This document shows positions 36,063 through 45,799 of a DNA stretch of 64,000 bases, piece by piece. The position numbers and the translations under genes were made by a program. Source of the stretch: Pseudomonadales bacterium (GTDB lineage: Bacteria > Pseudomonadota > Gammaproteobacteria > Pseudomonadales > Azotimanducaceae); assembly GCA_019634925.1 (NCBI GenBank), contig JAHCAL010000001.1:186001-250000 (forward strand), written 5' to 3'. Under the pieces are notes generated by a model. It saw nothing but the letters and a program-made list of their open reading frames with translations. It ran no database searches and was not told the DNA's origin. Position 1 is the stretch's first letter. Every line of letters starts with the position of its first letter.

Positions 36063-36467
36063 TCAACGGATCAGCCGTGGAGGCGCTGCGATGCCGGAAG
36101 CGTCGACGGCGCTGGCCAGTCGGACATCTGCGGTTGCGAGCGCGCAGTTGAGGCGTTGGGCAAGCGCGGCGTACAACGCGTCGTAGACGCTGACGTCCAG
36201 CGCATGTGCGAGCGTGCGAGCGGGCAGTGCGAGTTCGCCCGTGGTCGTGTAGGCGATGGGAATGCCGGCAATGGCGTCATACGCCGCATCGGCCTGGGCT
36301 CGATCCAGGACGTGCCTGCGGACCTTCGACCAGAGCACGTTTGCGACTTCGACCAGCAGGAAGTCGGGCGCGTGCAGGATGTCCTCGTCGAGCAGGCCGA
36401 GGGCGTCATCCTGGCCGGGCTCATCGAGCACCCACTTCAGTGCCGCACTGGCATCGACGACTACCAT
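36063..36467 (-). CDS. PIN-domain toxin (VapC/FitB type)
   Basis: 134 residues. Acidic PIN residues are in place: VVVDASAALKW (D5), LVEVANVLW (E), SVYDALYAALA (D) and ATADVRL (D). PIN toxins of this type are Mg-dependent RNases that cut tRNA or rRNA. The partner antitoxin gene lies 52 bp upstream on the same strand, a wider gap than the usual overlap. A longer upstream frame exists, but ATG 36467 begins exactly at the fold. Confidence 0.85.
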   Translation of the reverse strand: MVVVDASAALKWVLDEPGQDDALGLLDEDILHAPDFLLVEVANVLWSKVRRHVLDRAQADAAYDAIAGIPIAYTTTGELALPARTLAHALDVSVYDALYAALAQRLNCALATADVRLASAVDASGIAAPPRLIR

Positions 36468-36519
36468 GCGGCCGCGCAGTGCGCGCGCCTCGCGGGTGAG
36501 GCGCGTCCTGGACCCACAC

Positions 36520-36771
36520 TCATTCGGAAAGTTCGCGGGTACGTGCTTCGCGCATCTGGCGTACCAGGTCCTCGGCAGGCGTGTCGGTGCGGCCCTTGAG
36601 TAGGGCCCGCGCTGCATCGAGCCGCTCGCGCGCCGCCTCCCGATCCACGCCAGTGGCGATGGCCAGCGCGCGACGTGCCTCGTCCTCGACGGCACGTCCG
36701 CTCGCGGCGGCGCGCTTGCGCAGCGCCTGCATCACGGCGTCGTCCAGTTTTCGAATCGTGATCTGTGCCAT
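36520..36771 (-). CDS. FitA-like ribbon-helix-helix antitoxin
   Basis: 83 residues. It begins AQITIRKLDDAVMQALRKRAA and has GRAVEDEARRALAIA, the RHH pattern of FitA/VapB antitoxins. The C-terminal half should wrap the PIN toxin. No SD is seen at ATG 36771; a TTG nine codons earlier is possible. Direct repeats of TTGATTGC (minus strand, about 36798-36815) lie just upstream and could be its own operator. Confidence 0.82.
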   Translation of the reverse strand: MAQITIRKLDDAVMQALRKRAAASGRAVEDEARRALAIATGVDREAARERLDAARALLKGRTDTPAEDLVRQMREARTRELSE

Positions 36772-36982
36772 GCGGCAAAGGCTATGATGATTTCGCAATC
36801 AATGCAATCAAGCCCGTTGGCCTGGCTGTATACGCTCGGAGCACTGCCTGGGCTCACACACGCCCGCTTTGCGTCGTGGCGGATCCTGGTCCGGCGTTGA
36901 CCAAGCCAGCACTACCGGCCCACCATCCCGGTCGGAATCCGCGGATCCCCGAATGTGCCGCGCGCATGGGAGGCAACCGACC

Positions 36983-39409
36983 GTGAAGCCCATCATTGCG
37001 GACCGAGAATCCGCGGCCGTGGTCGCGTCGCGCTTCCGGCGCGCGTGGCGCCGGCTGGCAGCGTGGCGCAACCGGTTGATCCGTGCTGTCAGTCCAGGGC
37101 CGTATGCCTGGCGTGGGGCCACGCGAGGCCTCTGGTTGCTCGTCGCAGTTCTGCTCGCGAGTGTGGTGTGGCAGATCCTGTCGGTCCCGTCGCCCAACTG
37201 GCTGGCGCTGCTGCCGGTCGTCATCCTGCCGCTGGTCGCCCTGCTGGCCGGCGTGCTGATCAGCCTGCTGCTGCGGGCGCTGGCGGCGCTGCCGCCGGGT
37301 TACCGGTTGGCGCTCATCGTCGCGTCCGGTCTGTTCGTGCTGTTGCTGCTGGGCAGCGCACCACTCGGCCTGGCCCTGCTGCTCGGGATCGGCCTGTTCG
37401 GAGGCTCGTTACTCGGAGCCGGCATCGGCGCGCTGACCGGCGACGGGCGCGGGCAGCACACGTCCCTACAGCGCGCCGTGGCGGCGTCGGGATTCGTGGT
37501 CGGCGGCGCGATTGCAGTGACGGCCGCCGGCTGGCTATGGTGGGACGGTCCCGATGAACCGCCTCTCGTGAATGCAGCACTGGTTCCCGGCGCGCGTGCG
37601 CCTGCGCCGCTCGAGGTCGACGACCCCGCGTTACCCGGGCCGTACGACGTCCTGTTCCTGTCGTACGGCAGCGGCCGGGACCGTCATCGGCCCGAGTATG
37701 GCGAGCAGGCGACCTTTCGCACCGCGGCAGTGGACGGCAGGCCGTTCGTCGAGCGCTGGAGCGGGCCGGCCGGATGGGCGCGGACGCGGTACTGGGGCTT
37801 CGACGCATCGGCGCTGCCGCTGCAGGCGCGGGTGTGGTACCCGGAGGGCGACGGTCCGTTCCCTCTGGTGCTCGTGGTGCACGGCAACCACATTGCCGAG
37901 GACTACTCCGATCCCGGCTACGAATACCTGGGCAGGTTGCTGGCCAGCCGCGGTTTCATCGTGGCCTCGGTGGACCAGAACTTTCTCAACAGCTCGGGCG
38001 CGGATCTGCTGGGCATTCCTGCACCGGGATTGAAGGAAGAGAACGACGCGCGGGGATGGCTCTTGCTCGAGCACCTGCGGGTGTGGCGCGAGTGGAATGG
38101 GACCGACGGTCATCCATTCGAGGGCAAGGTCGATCTCGATCGGATCGCGCTCATCGGCCACTCCCGGGGTGGCGAGGCCGTTGTGATTGCGGCCATGTTC
38201 AATGGTCTTCCGCACTATCCGGACGACGCCCGCGTGAACTTCGAGTACGGTTTCGGCATCAGGAGCCTGATTGCCATCGCGCCGGTGGACGGTCAGTACC
38301 GCCCCGCGGCCGTGGATACGCGGCCTGAGGCGGTGAACTACTTCGTGCTCCACGGCAGTTACGATGGTGACGTCCAGTCGTTTCACGGCAGTCGCGTCCT
38401 GCAACGGGTGCGGCTCGGCGAGGACGCGGAACGGTTCAAGGCGGGCCTCTACATTCATGGCGCCAACCACGGTCAGTTCAATACCGGGTGGGGGCGCGCC
38501 GATGCCGGATTCGGGTTGCGCAACCGGCTGCTCAACCAGCGCCCTGTCATGCCGGCGGCGGCGCAGCGGCGTATTGCCGAGGTGTATGTCGGCGCATTCC
38601 TCGAGGCGACGCTGCGTGACCGCCACGCGTACCGGCCGCTGTTCCGCGACCACCGAGTGGCAGCGGGCTGGCTGCCATCGGCCGTGTACCTGCACCAGTA
38701 TCAGGACAACGCGACCGACCTGCTCTGCACGTTCGAGGAGGATCTCGACGTCACGACGACCACCTGGCCGGGCGGACGGATCGAAGCACACGGGCTGACC
38801 GACTGGAAGATTCGTCAGATCGGCATCAAGTGGGGCACGCTCGATACCCGTGCGGTGATCCTCGGCTGGAATCGTGCGCAAACCGCCGCTGATTCCGCGA
38901 CGCGCGAGCCGGCCGCCTACACCATACGACTGCCCGACGAGCCACGTATCGGATGGGGCGCGAACGCGGTGCTCACGTTCCACCTGGCCGATGCGAACGT
39001 CGCGCCGTCGCAGCCGCTCGGCGCACCGCCAGGCGATGGCCCGGAGACTGCCTCGCAAACCGACGCCGAGCGCGGCCACGCGCGGGAGCCCATCGACCTG
39101 ACCATCGAACTGATCGATCGCGCGGGCACCAGCGCCCAGCTGCCGCTCGGCCACGTGGCGCTGCTGCAGCCCCAGATCGAAGCCGCCGTGGCGAAATCCG
39201 CCTGGCTTTCCAATGTCCCGCGCTCCGAGGTGGTGTTCCAGGTGTTCGAGTTCCCGCTGGCGGATTTCGTTGCGGTCGCGCCGCGATTCGAACCGGCGGA
39301 ACTCGCGCAGATTCGCTTCGTGTTCGACCGCTCGGCGCAGGGCGTGGTGGTGCTCGACGATGTGGGAGTGCGGCGGCAGCGGGTCGAACGGCCGATCGAG
39401 GGGACCTGA
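36983..39409 (+). CDS. Large membrane-anchored alpha/beta hydrolase
   Basis: 808 residues from GTG 36983 (GGGAGG SD, 11 bp). Four to six membrane helices occupy residues ~45-195. A soluble alpha/beta-hydrolase domain follows (about 200-545): VLVVHGNHIAEDY near the oxyanion, nucleophile elbow IGHSRGGEAV and late histidine HGANHGQFN. The C-terminal ~250 residues are beta-rich and might form a jelly-roll. The enzyme is probably on the periplasmic face of the membrane. Substrate unknown; lipase or esterase activity is a guess from the fold. No coupled neighbours. Confidence 0.78.
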   Translation: MKPIIADRESAAVVASRFRRAWRRLAAWRNRLIRAVSPGPYAWRGATRGLWLLVAVLLASVVWQILSVPSPNWLALLPVVILPLVALLAGVLISLLLRALAALPPGYRLALIVASGLFVLLLLGSAPLGLALLLGIGLFGGSLLGAGIGALTGDGRGQHTSLQRAVAASGFVVGGAIAVTAAGWLWWDGPDEPPLVNAALVPGARAPAPLEVDDPALPGPYDVLFLSYGSGRDRHRPEYGEQATFRTAAVDGRPFVERWSGPAGWARTRYWGFDASALPLQARVWYPEGDGPFPLVLVVHGNHIAEDYSDPGYEYLGRLLASRGFIVASVDQNFLNSSGADLLGIPAPGLKEENDARGWLLLEHLRVWREWNGTDGHPFEGKVDLDRIALIGHSRGGEAVVIAAMFNGLPHYPDDARVNFEYGFGIRSLIAIAPVDGQYRPAAVDTRPEAVNYFVLHGSYDGDVQSFHGSRVLQRVRLGEDAERFKAGLYIHGANHGQFNTGWGRADAGFGLRNRLLNQRPVMPAAAQRRIAEVYVGAFLEATLRDRHAYRPLFRDHRVAAGWLPSAVYLHQYQDNATDLLCTFEEDLDVTTTTWPGGRIEAHGLTDWKIRQIGIKWGTLDTRAVILGWNRAQTAADSATREPAAYTIRLPDEPRIGWGANAVLTFHLADANVAPSQPLGAPPGDGPETASQTDAERGHAREPIDLTIELIDRAGTSAQLPLGHVALLQPQIEAAVAKSAWLSNVPRSEVVFQVFEFPLADFVAVAPRFEPAELAQIRFVFDRSAQGVVVLDDVGVRRQRVERPIEGT

Positions 39410-39434
39410 GGCGCATCGCGCGGCGCCGGCCGGT

Positions 39435-40640
39435 TCACTCGTGCCGCAGCGCCTCGATGGGATCCATGCGCGCCGCGCGGCGGGCCGGCATGATTCCGAA
39501 GACTACCCCCACGGCCGCGGAGAAACCGAACGCTACCAACACGACCGACGGGCTCAGCACGAACGGCACGTCGAACTGCGCGGTGGCGACCGCGGCAATA
39601 CCGAGGCCGAGCAACGCGCCGATCAGCCCTCCGAAACAGGAGAGCAGCAACGCTTCGATCAGGAACTGCGCCAGCACCTCCCGCTCGAGCGCGCCGATGG
39701 CGAGCCGGATGCCGATCTCGCGGGTGCGCTCGGTCACCGACACGAGCATGATGTTCATGATGCCGATCCCACCCACGAGCAGGCTGATCGCCGCGATGGC
39801 GGACAGGCCGGCGGTCAGCAGGCCGGTGGTGCTCTGCACCAGGCTCATGATCGATTCCAGGTTCTGGATCGTGAAGTTGTCTTCGTCCTCCGCGCGTACC
39901 CGGCGCCGCTCGCGCAGCAGCGTGCGGATCGATTCCTGAACGATCGGCACCTGTTCCGCGGTCACGGCCGAGACCAGGATCATGTGCACGTCGTCGCTGC
40001 CGAGCAGGCGCCGCTGTGCGGCCTGGATCGGCATCAGGATGACGTCGTCCTGGTCCTGGCCCGCGGCGTTCTGGCCCTTGGCCGCCAGTTCGCCGATGAC
40101 CTCGCAGGTGGTGGTCTGCAGGCGGATCTTCGCGCCGACCGCGGGCAGCGGCCCGAACAGTTCGCGGCGCGGCGTGACACCGAGGATGCAGACGGGCCGG
40201 CCGCTGCGCAGTTCCGCAGTGTTGAAGGCACGCCCGGCGGCCAGTGCCCACTCGCGGATGTCGAGAAACTCGGGCGTCGTGCCGGTCACGGTCGCGTTCC
40301 AGTGGTTCTGCCCGTTGCTGGCTCTCATCTGCCGCTGCACGGTGGGCGCGGTCGCGAGCACGCCGCGCACGTCGCGCGCGATGGCCTCTGCATCGTCCAG
40401 GCGAAACGGCGTCTGCGGCGCCGCCGGACCGGAGCGCTGCGGCTTGAACGGCGCGACGAACAGCATGTTGCGGCCCATGCTGGCGATGTCGTCGGTGATC
40501 CTGAGTGACACGCCCTGGCCCAGCGTGACGATGATTACGACTGCGGCGACGCCGACGATGATGCCGAGCGTGGTCAGCAGCGAGCGCAGCAGGTTGGCAC
40601 GCAGTTCCCGCCAGGCGAGCAGCAGACTCGACCACAGCAT
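39435..40640 (-). CDS. MacB-like ABC permease
   Basis: 401 residues. A first membrane helix lies within [30 protein letters not shown] MacB periplasmic core domain follows (about 50-265). Then comes the three-helix FtsX module ([36 protein letters not shown], and [24 protein letters not shown] at the end). It is a half-size permease; ATPase and permease are separate genes here. Its ATG overlaps the ATPase stop (TGATG). It should act with the adaptor at 41375-42586 to export a substrate across the envelope. Confidence 0.9.
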   Translation of the reverse strand: MLWSSLLLAWRELRANLLRSLLTTLGIIVGVAAVVIIVTLGQGVSLRITDDIASMGRNMLFVAPFKPQRSGPAAPQTPFRLDDAEAIARDVRGVLATAPTVQRQMRASNGQNHWNATVTGTTPEFLDIREWALAAGRAFNTAELRSGRPVCILGVTPRRELFGPLPAVGAKIRLQTTTCEVIGELAAKGQNAAGQDQDDVILMPIQAAQRRLLGSDDVHMILVSAVTAEQVPIVQESIRTLLRERRRVRAEDEDNFTIQNLESIMSLVQSTTGLLTAGLSAIAAISLLVGGIGIMNIMLVSVTERTREIGIRLAIGALEREVLAQFLIEALLLSCFGGLIGALLGLGIAAVATAQFDVPFVLSPSVVLVAFGFSAAVGVVFGIMPARRAARMDPIEALRHE

Positions 40641-41371
40641 CAGGCGCCGCTCCCGGCGTGCGCCGTCATGGTATCGAGCACGATCCGGCCGTCGCGGAAC
40701 CGCACCTGCCGCCGCGCGTAGCCGGCGATGTCGTCCTCGTGGGTGACCAGTACGATGGTGATGCCGCGGCCGGTGTTGAGTTCGGTCAGCAGGGTCATGA
40801 TCTCGTGGCTGCGCGCGCTGTCGAGGTTGCCGGTCGGTTCATCGGCCAGGATCAGTTGGGGATCGGTGACCAGCGCCCGGGCGATGGCCACCCGCTGTTG
40901 CTGCCCGCCGGACAGCTCGGCCGACGTATGTCCCGCACGGTCGGCGAGGCCGACCTGCGCGAGCGCGGCCAGCGCCTTGGCGCGCCGCGTCCGGGCGGGT
41001 TCACCCCGATACAGGAGCGGCAGTTCCAGGTTCTCGAGCGCGGTGGTCCGGCGCAGCAGGTTAAAGCCCTGGAAGACGAACCCGATGGAATGCCTGCGCA
41101 GGCGTGCCCGGTCATTGCGCGACAGGCTGCCCACGTCGATGCCGCGGAACAGGTAGTGCCCGGCGGAAGGGGTGTCCAGGCAGCCGAGGATGTTCATGGC
41201 CGTGGACTTGCCCGAGCCGGACGGGCCCATGATGGCAACGAATTCACCCTGGCGGATGACGAGGTCGACGCCGTCCAGGGCGCGCACTTCGGTGTCGCCG
41301 GACCCGTAGCGCCGCACCACGCCGCGCAGCTCGATCAGCGGGGCCGTGGTATCCGCGGGTCGGGCGGTCAT
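40640..41371 (-). CDS. MacB-like ABC ATP-binding protein
   Basis: 243 residues. Walker [27 protein letters not shown], signature [15 protein letters not shown], Walker [13 protein letters not shown] and VLVTHE are all present. Spacing to the adaptor gene is 3 bp. It energises the FtsX-type permease. Closest to the MacB/LolD ATPase branch. Confidence 0.92.
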   Translation of the reverse strand: MTARPADTTAPLIELRGVVRRYGSGDTEVRALDGVDLVIRQGEFVAIMGPSGSGKSTAMNILGCLDTPSAGHYLFRGIDVGSLSRNDRARLRRHSIGFVFQGFNLLRRTTALENLELPLLYRGEPARTRRAKALAALAQVGLADRAGHTSAELSGGQQQRVAIARALVTDPQLILADEPTGNLDSARSHEIMTLLTELNTGRGITIVLVTHEDDIAGYARRQVRFRDGRIVLDTMTAHAGSGA

Positions 41372-41374
41372 GGT

Positions 41375-42586
41375 TCAGCCGCCGCCGATGCTGATTCTGA
41401 GCCCCTCGCCGACCGGACGGTCGAGGTCTGCGACGAACGACTCGCCGGGTTCGACGCCCCGGTCGAGGACTTCCGTGCGGCGGCCGTCGCTGATGCCGAG
41501 CTTCACCGTACGCGGGATCACGCCGCGGCCGTCGGCGGCGACCTGCCAGAGGCGGCCCTCGCCGGGCGCGAGCGGCGCGAGCTCCGCTCTGGCGGCGCTC
41601 ACCAGATCGTCGGGCGGCACGAAGCGCAGGACATTGTTTGCGACCGTGAGCGCATCCGCAGCCGTGCGGACGACGATGTCGGCGGTGGCGGTCATGCCCG
41701 GGCGGAGCAGTCCCGCGCCGTTGTCCGCGTCGAGGACACCCTGGTAGGTCACCACCTTCTCGATGGTCCGCGCGGCGTTGCGCAGCTCCTTGACCCGTGC
41801 GTCGAACGTGATCGCCGGATAGGCGTAGACACTGAACGTGGCGGCCTGCCCCACGCGCACCTCGCCGATGTCCGCTTCGTCGATGTCGACGGTCAGCTCG
41901 AGGTTCGCGAGGTCCGAGGCGATCACGAACAGTTCCGGCGTCTGGAATGCGGCGGCCACGGTCTGACCCGGTTCGACCTTGCGGTCGAGCACGATGCCGT
42001 CGATGGGTGAGCGGATCACGGCTTTTTCGAGATAGACCTCGGCCTGGTCCCGCGCCGCGCGGGCGCTCGCGAGCGCGGCGCGTGCGACGTCGCGCGCCAC
42101 CAGCGCCTGATCGCGCAGTTCCTCGGAGCCGAAGCCGCGTTCGCGCAGATCGCTCGCGCGGCGGAAGTCGTGCTCGGCCTTCGCAAGGCTCGCCTCGGCC
42201 TGAGCTACCCCCGCACGCGCCTGGACCGCGCGCGCTTCCAGTTCCTCGGTGTTGATCCGGGCCAGCACCTGCCCCTTGCGCACCGGGTCGTTGAAGTCCA
42301 CCAGGATCTCGTCCACCCGGCCAGAGACCTCGGCTCCGACGGTGACCTGATTCACCGGTTTCAGCGTACCCGTCGCGGTGACCGTCAGCGTGAGCGAGCT
42401 GGTGGTGACCGGTTCGAGCAGCCACTGCGGCGGTGGGGCTGTCGGTTTCAGGACGTACCAGGCACCGGCAGCGAGCGCCGCGACGGCCAGCCAGAGCAGG
42501 CCGCGGAAGCGCCGACGCGCCGGCGCGAGCAGGGCGTCCTGCGGCGTGGCAGGCGCATCCGGCCGGCTCGTGGGCGCGTCGCTCAC
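41375..42586 (-). CDS. MacA-like periplasmic adaptor protein (RND/HlyD family)
   Basis: 403 residues. A cytoplasmic tail and one membrane helix (FRGLLWLAVAALAAGAWYVL, about 28-48) precede the lipoyl/barrel parts (GTLKPVNQVTVGAEVSGRVDEI, DFNDPVRKGQVLARIN). The alpha-hairpin is Ala/Glu-rich (about 110-175), then SPIDGIVLDRKVEPGQTV and VDIDEADIGEV. This is the MacA plan for a tripartite pump. No TolC-like outer-membrane gene is in the window. The start overlaps the stop of the 1037-residue exported protein (ATGA). Confidence 0.9.
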   Translation of the reverse strand: MSDAPTSRPDAPATPQDALLAPARRRFRGLLWLAVAALAAGAWYVLKPTAPPPQWLLEPVTTSSLTLTVTATGTLKPVNQVTVGAEVSGRVDEILVDFNDPVRKGQVLARINTEELEARAVQARAGVAQAEASLAKAEHDFRRASDLRERGFGSEELRDQALVARDVARAALASARAARDQAEVYLEKAVIRSPIDGIVLDRKVEPGQTVAAAFQTPELFVIASDLANLELTVDIDEADIGEVRVGQAATFSVYAYPAITFDARVKELRNAARTIEKVVTYQGVLDADNGAGLLRPGMTATADIVVRTAADALTVANNVLRFVPPDDLVSAARAELAPLAPGEGRLWQVAADGRGVIPRTVKLGISDGRRTEVLDRGVEPGESFVADLDRPVGEGLRISIGGG

Positions 42587-45500
42587 CTGCCCGCGTAGGC
42601 GCTGGCCGCTAGGTCGATCCGTGCCAGCGTCTCCTCGATCCCGCGCAGGTGCACGAATCGCGGCGGCGTGCCGGTGCCTTCCAGTTCCCGGGCCCGCGCC
42701 GCCACCGCGACGCTGACCTGCGCGGACCGGGTCTCGAGGCGCGCGAGGACATCCGACGGCGCGAGCCGCTCATCGATCAGGGCCGCCACGATCGCGCGTG
42801 GCGTGAGCGCGTCGCTCGGACCGAACAGTCCGCCGAGCTCGTCTGCCCCGTCCGGGTAGGTGCCGAGCGTGAGCCCGGCCAGCGCGTAGTACTTCAGATA
42901 CTGCGCCGCCGCCTGTTCGTACTCGTTGCTGCGCAGCACGTCCGCCTCGAGGCGCGCGCGCGCTTCGGCCTGGGTCACCCGGTACTGCTGCTCGAGTGCG
43001 CTGCGCAGCGCGTCGAGCGATGCATCGGCGGCCAGTGCGTTGCGCTGCGGCAACTGTTCGGTCAGTGTGCCGCCGTCGCACTGGGCGCCGCCCACCACGT
43101 CGCGTGTCACCCCGCCCCAGAGCAGCGGTGCGAGTGCCTGCAGGCATTCGGCGCGACTGCACGGTTCGTCGTCGTTGCGGTAGCCGAAGGTACAGGCCCG
43201 CTCGGCGGCGTAACGTGCGACGGTCACCGTTCCTTCGCCGGGGAGCCCCGCCGCGGCCGCCACCTCGGGCGATGCCCGGAATCGCACTTCGAGCTCGGCA
43301 CCGACCAGGGTGGTCCCGAGCAGCGTATCCCGCGCCGGGCCGCGGTCGCGCGTGAATGCCACGGCCTCGGGCCGGAAACGGGTCAGGCAGAACTCGACGG
43401 CGCCGAGTCCGTCGAGCGCGGCCCACAGATACTCGACCGGCACCAGGTCGCTGTAGCTCGCCGGCGTCAGCGCCAGGCCGTCGACGACCGTACGATTCCA
43501 CGCGGCGGCGAGTTCCTCGGGCCGGATCGGGGAGCCGAAGAAGCGGCGCGACTCCGCGAGCAGGCGGTCCGGCTGCGGCAGGAACGCCTCCGGATCGGCA
43601 TCGCTGCAGGATCTCAGGATGCGGCCGCCCTGGGCGGCGTCGGACAGAGCCGCCTCCATGGCGGCACGCTTCTGCCCCTGGGGCCTCGGCTGGCCGAGCC
43701 CCTCGGTGAGGCGCTTGCCGTAGGGATGGGTCGCGGGGTCGTCGAGCGCGCCGACCCGGACCACGACGCGGCGCAAGGCATCGAAGTAGTCGTCGAGCGC
43801 CTTGCGGTGCAGGTCCTCACGGAAGCGCTGGGTCCCGTCGGGTGCCTCGCGAACGACCAGGCCCTGCAGTGCGCGGTGGGTCCGGGCGCCGGCATCGCGC
43901 AGGGATACGAGCGTTTCCTGGCGCTTGTGTCGGTCCGCCGCGCCGGCCGGGTTCTCCTGGTAGAGCCGCAGCAGTGCGGCCGCGTGCTGCTGCCACTCCA
44001 GCGGGTCGGGCAGCGCCAGTGCGGCACGTGACTCGATTCCGCCGAGCGTCGCGAGCAGCGGATAGTGGTCGTGGAACGGGAAGCGCGGATCGCCGGGTGC
44101 GATGAACCGCGCATCGAGCACGTACTCGGTCGCCCGTGTGCCGTACTGTGAGCGGCGTACCGCGCCCTGCAGGAATCGGTCCTCGCAGCGCCGGAATTCG
44201 GCCGGGCGCAGGAGCCCGCTGCGCGGATCCCGGTTGCGCAGGCTGAAACAGCGTTCGTTGTCCTCGTCGAACGCGGTCCAGCGGCGGGCGGTCGCGGCCT
44301 GGTAGTCCGAACCGATGCGCCGTCGCGCCGCGGTTTCGAGTCGCGCAACGTCGGTCTTCACCACGTCGAGCGCGATACCCAGCGCGGCGACGCGGGTATC
44401 GACCGCATTGGTCGCGAGCAGTTGTTCCGCGCGCGCGCTCTGCAGGCCGCGGTAGGTCGTGTCGTTCAGGCTGATGACCAGCTGGCGAAGCTCCGCCGGT
44501 GCGGTGCCGCGTTGTCCGTCCAACACGCCATCGAACAGGGCCAGCGCCTGGACGCCGGCGAACAGCAGTCCGGCGCCCGCGGCAGACGACGCCAGCGTGC
44601 CGAGCAGCGCGCCCTGGGTCAGCGTGGTGGCGAAATCCAGTACCGGCGTGCGGGTGACGGTGAACAGGTTGGCGAGCGCCTCCTGCCCGGCCAGGTAGGC
44701 ACCGGCGCGCCCGAGGGTGAACAGGGCGTCCAGACCGTACAGATCGGTCGTGCCGTCCACGCCGGTCGGTGCGGCGCCGGGCGCACTGCCCGGCGTCAGC
44801 GGAATACCCGCGGTGATCGCGCGGAAGTAGTCGCGCGCGGCGAGTCCGGCGACGTCCTTCAGGGCCTGCGGGTCGGCTGCCTGCGCGAGGCGAGCGTCGA
44901 GCGATTGCGCCGCCTCGCGCAATGCGGTCACCTGGGGCAGCGCGGCGACCAGCGCGTCGCGCGACAACCGGGTCTCGAGCGTATCCACCAGGCCGATGCC
45001 GGCCATGGCGGAGGCGAACAGCGTGTCGTGCGCTTCGACGCAGGCGTTGGATGTCCGGCACAGCAGCCATACCTCCGCGCCGAAGCCCAGGTCCGCGGGA
45101 CGCTGCAGGTCGCCGGTGAACTCGTACCGTCCGTCGACCGTGACACGTGGGGCTACCGCACGATCGAGGTTCGCGAGGAGGCGCTCCGCCCGGGTGGCAC
45201 CCGCGGCCGGATCGGCGCGTTCCTGCGCGAGCGTGGCGATTGCGATCCGCAGCGCCTCGGCGGTCGCGTACGAGGGCGGCACGCCACGGTAGTGCTGCTG
45301 GACGGCCCGGACCACGTCCTGCCCGGTCCGGGCCATGGCGCCGAAGGTGGCCGGCGCGACCTCCGCCATGGCACGGCCGGCGCGAGTGGTCTCGCGCAGC
45401 TCGGACCAGAACACCGTGTAGGCGGCCGCGAGCGCGGGATCGCGCTCCACGTGTGCCTGCAGTGCGGCGAGGTAGCCCGCGAGGTCGCTCGCGGTGACCG

Positions 45501-45696
45501 GTGCCGGCGTGGCGGGCGCTGCTGCAGCGGGAACGGCGTCTGCCGGGGGTGCCGAGTCTGCGACCGGTGCCGACCGGTCCGTCGTGTCCGCGGATGGTTC
45601 CGGTGCCTGTTCGGCTTCGGTCGCGCCAGCGACCGGCATCCAGGCGAGCAGTGCTACGAGCAGTACGGCTGCCGGGTGGAAGGGTTTGCGTGCCAT
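42583..45696 (-). CDS. Unrecognised 1037-residue exported, cysteine-rich protein
   Basis: It opens with a Sec signal peptide (AAVLLVALLAWMPVAGATE) and a Thr/Ser/Pro/Ala-rich linker to ~70. The rest is mostly alpha-helical with scattered cysteines in pairs (LCRTSNAC, EPCSRAEC and others), fitting disulfides outside the cytoplasm. A hydrophobic Gly/Ala stretch near 358-392 might enter a membrane. No known domain was recognised. It is the first gene of a four-gene operon and overlaps the MacA-like adaptor by ATGA, so it probably works with the exporter. It could be a substrate, or a periplasmic or outer-membrane accessory. Confidence 0.8.
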   Translation of the reverse strand: MARKPFHPAAVLLVALLAWMPVAGATEAEQAPEPSADTTDRSAPVADSAPPADAVPAAAAPATPAPVTASDLAGYLAALQAHVERDPALAAAYTVFWSELRETTRAGRAMAEVAPATFGAMARTGQDVVRAVQQHYRGVPPSYATAEALRIAIATLAQERADPAAGATRAERLLANLDRAVAPRVTVDGRYEFTGDLQRPADLGFGAEVWLLCRTSNACVEAHDTLFASAMAGIGLVDTLETRLSRDALVAALPQVTALREAAQSLDARLAQAADPQALKDVAGLAARDYFRAITAGIPLTPGSAPGAAPTGVDGTTDLYGLDALFTLGRAGAYLAGQEALANLFTVTRTPVLDFATTLTQGALLGTLASSAAGAGLLFAGVQALALFDGVLDGQRGTAPAELRQLVISLNDTTYRGLQSARAEQLLATNAVDTRVAALGIALDVVKTDVARLETAARRRIGSDYQAATARRWTAFDEDNERCFSLRNRDPRSGLLRPAEFRRCEDRFLQGAVRRSQYGTRATEYVLDARFIAPGDPRFPFHDHYPLLATLGGIESRAALALPDPLEWQQHAAALLRLYQENPAGAADRHKRQETLVSLRDAGARTHRALQGLVVREAPDGTQRFREDLHRKALDDYFDALRRVVVRVGALDDPATHPYGKRLTEGLGQPRPQGQKRAAMEAALSDAAQGGRILRSCSDADPEAFLPQPDRLLAESRRFFGSPIRPEELAAAWNRTVVDGLALTPASYSDLVPVEYLWAALDGLGAVEFCLTRFRPEAVAFTRDRGPARDTLLGTTLVGAELEVRFRASPEVAAAAGLPGEGTVTVARYAAERACTFGYRNDDEPCSRAECLQALAPLLWGGVTRDVVGGAQCDGGTLTEQLPQRNALAADASLDALRSALEQQYRVTQAEARARLEADVLRSNEYEQAAAQYLKYYALAGLTLGTYPDGADELGGLFGPSDALTPRAIVAALIDERLAPSDVLARLETRSAQVSVAVAARARELEGTGTPPRFVHLRGIEETLARIDLAASAYAGR

Positions 45697-45799
45697 GTGT
45701 CCTGGTGTCGTGTCGATGTGGTTCCCGGATCGTTCCTGAGGCGCGGCGCCGGGCGCCGCGCGAGTGATCGGCGCGTTAGACTCCGAAAGGCGGCAGAGG

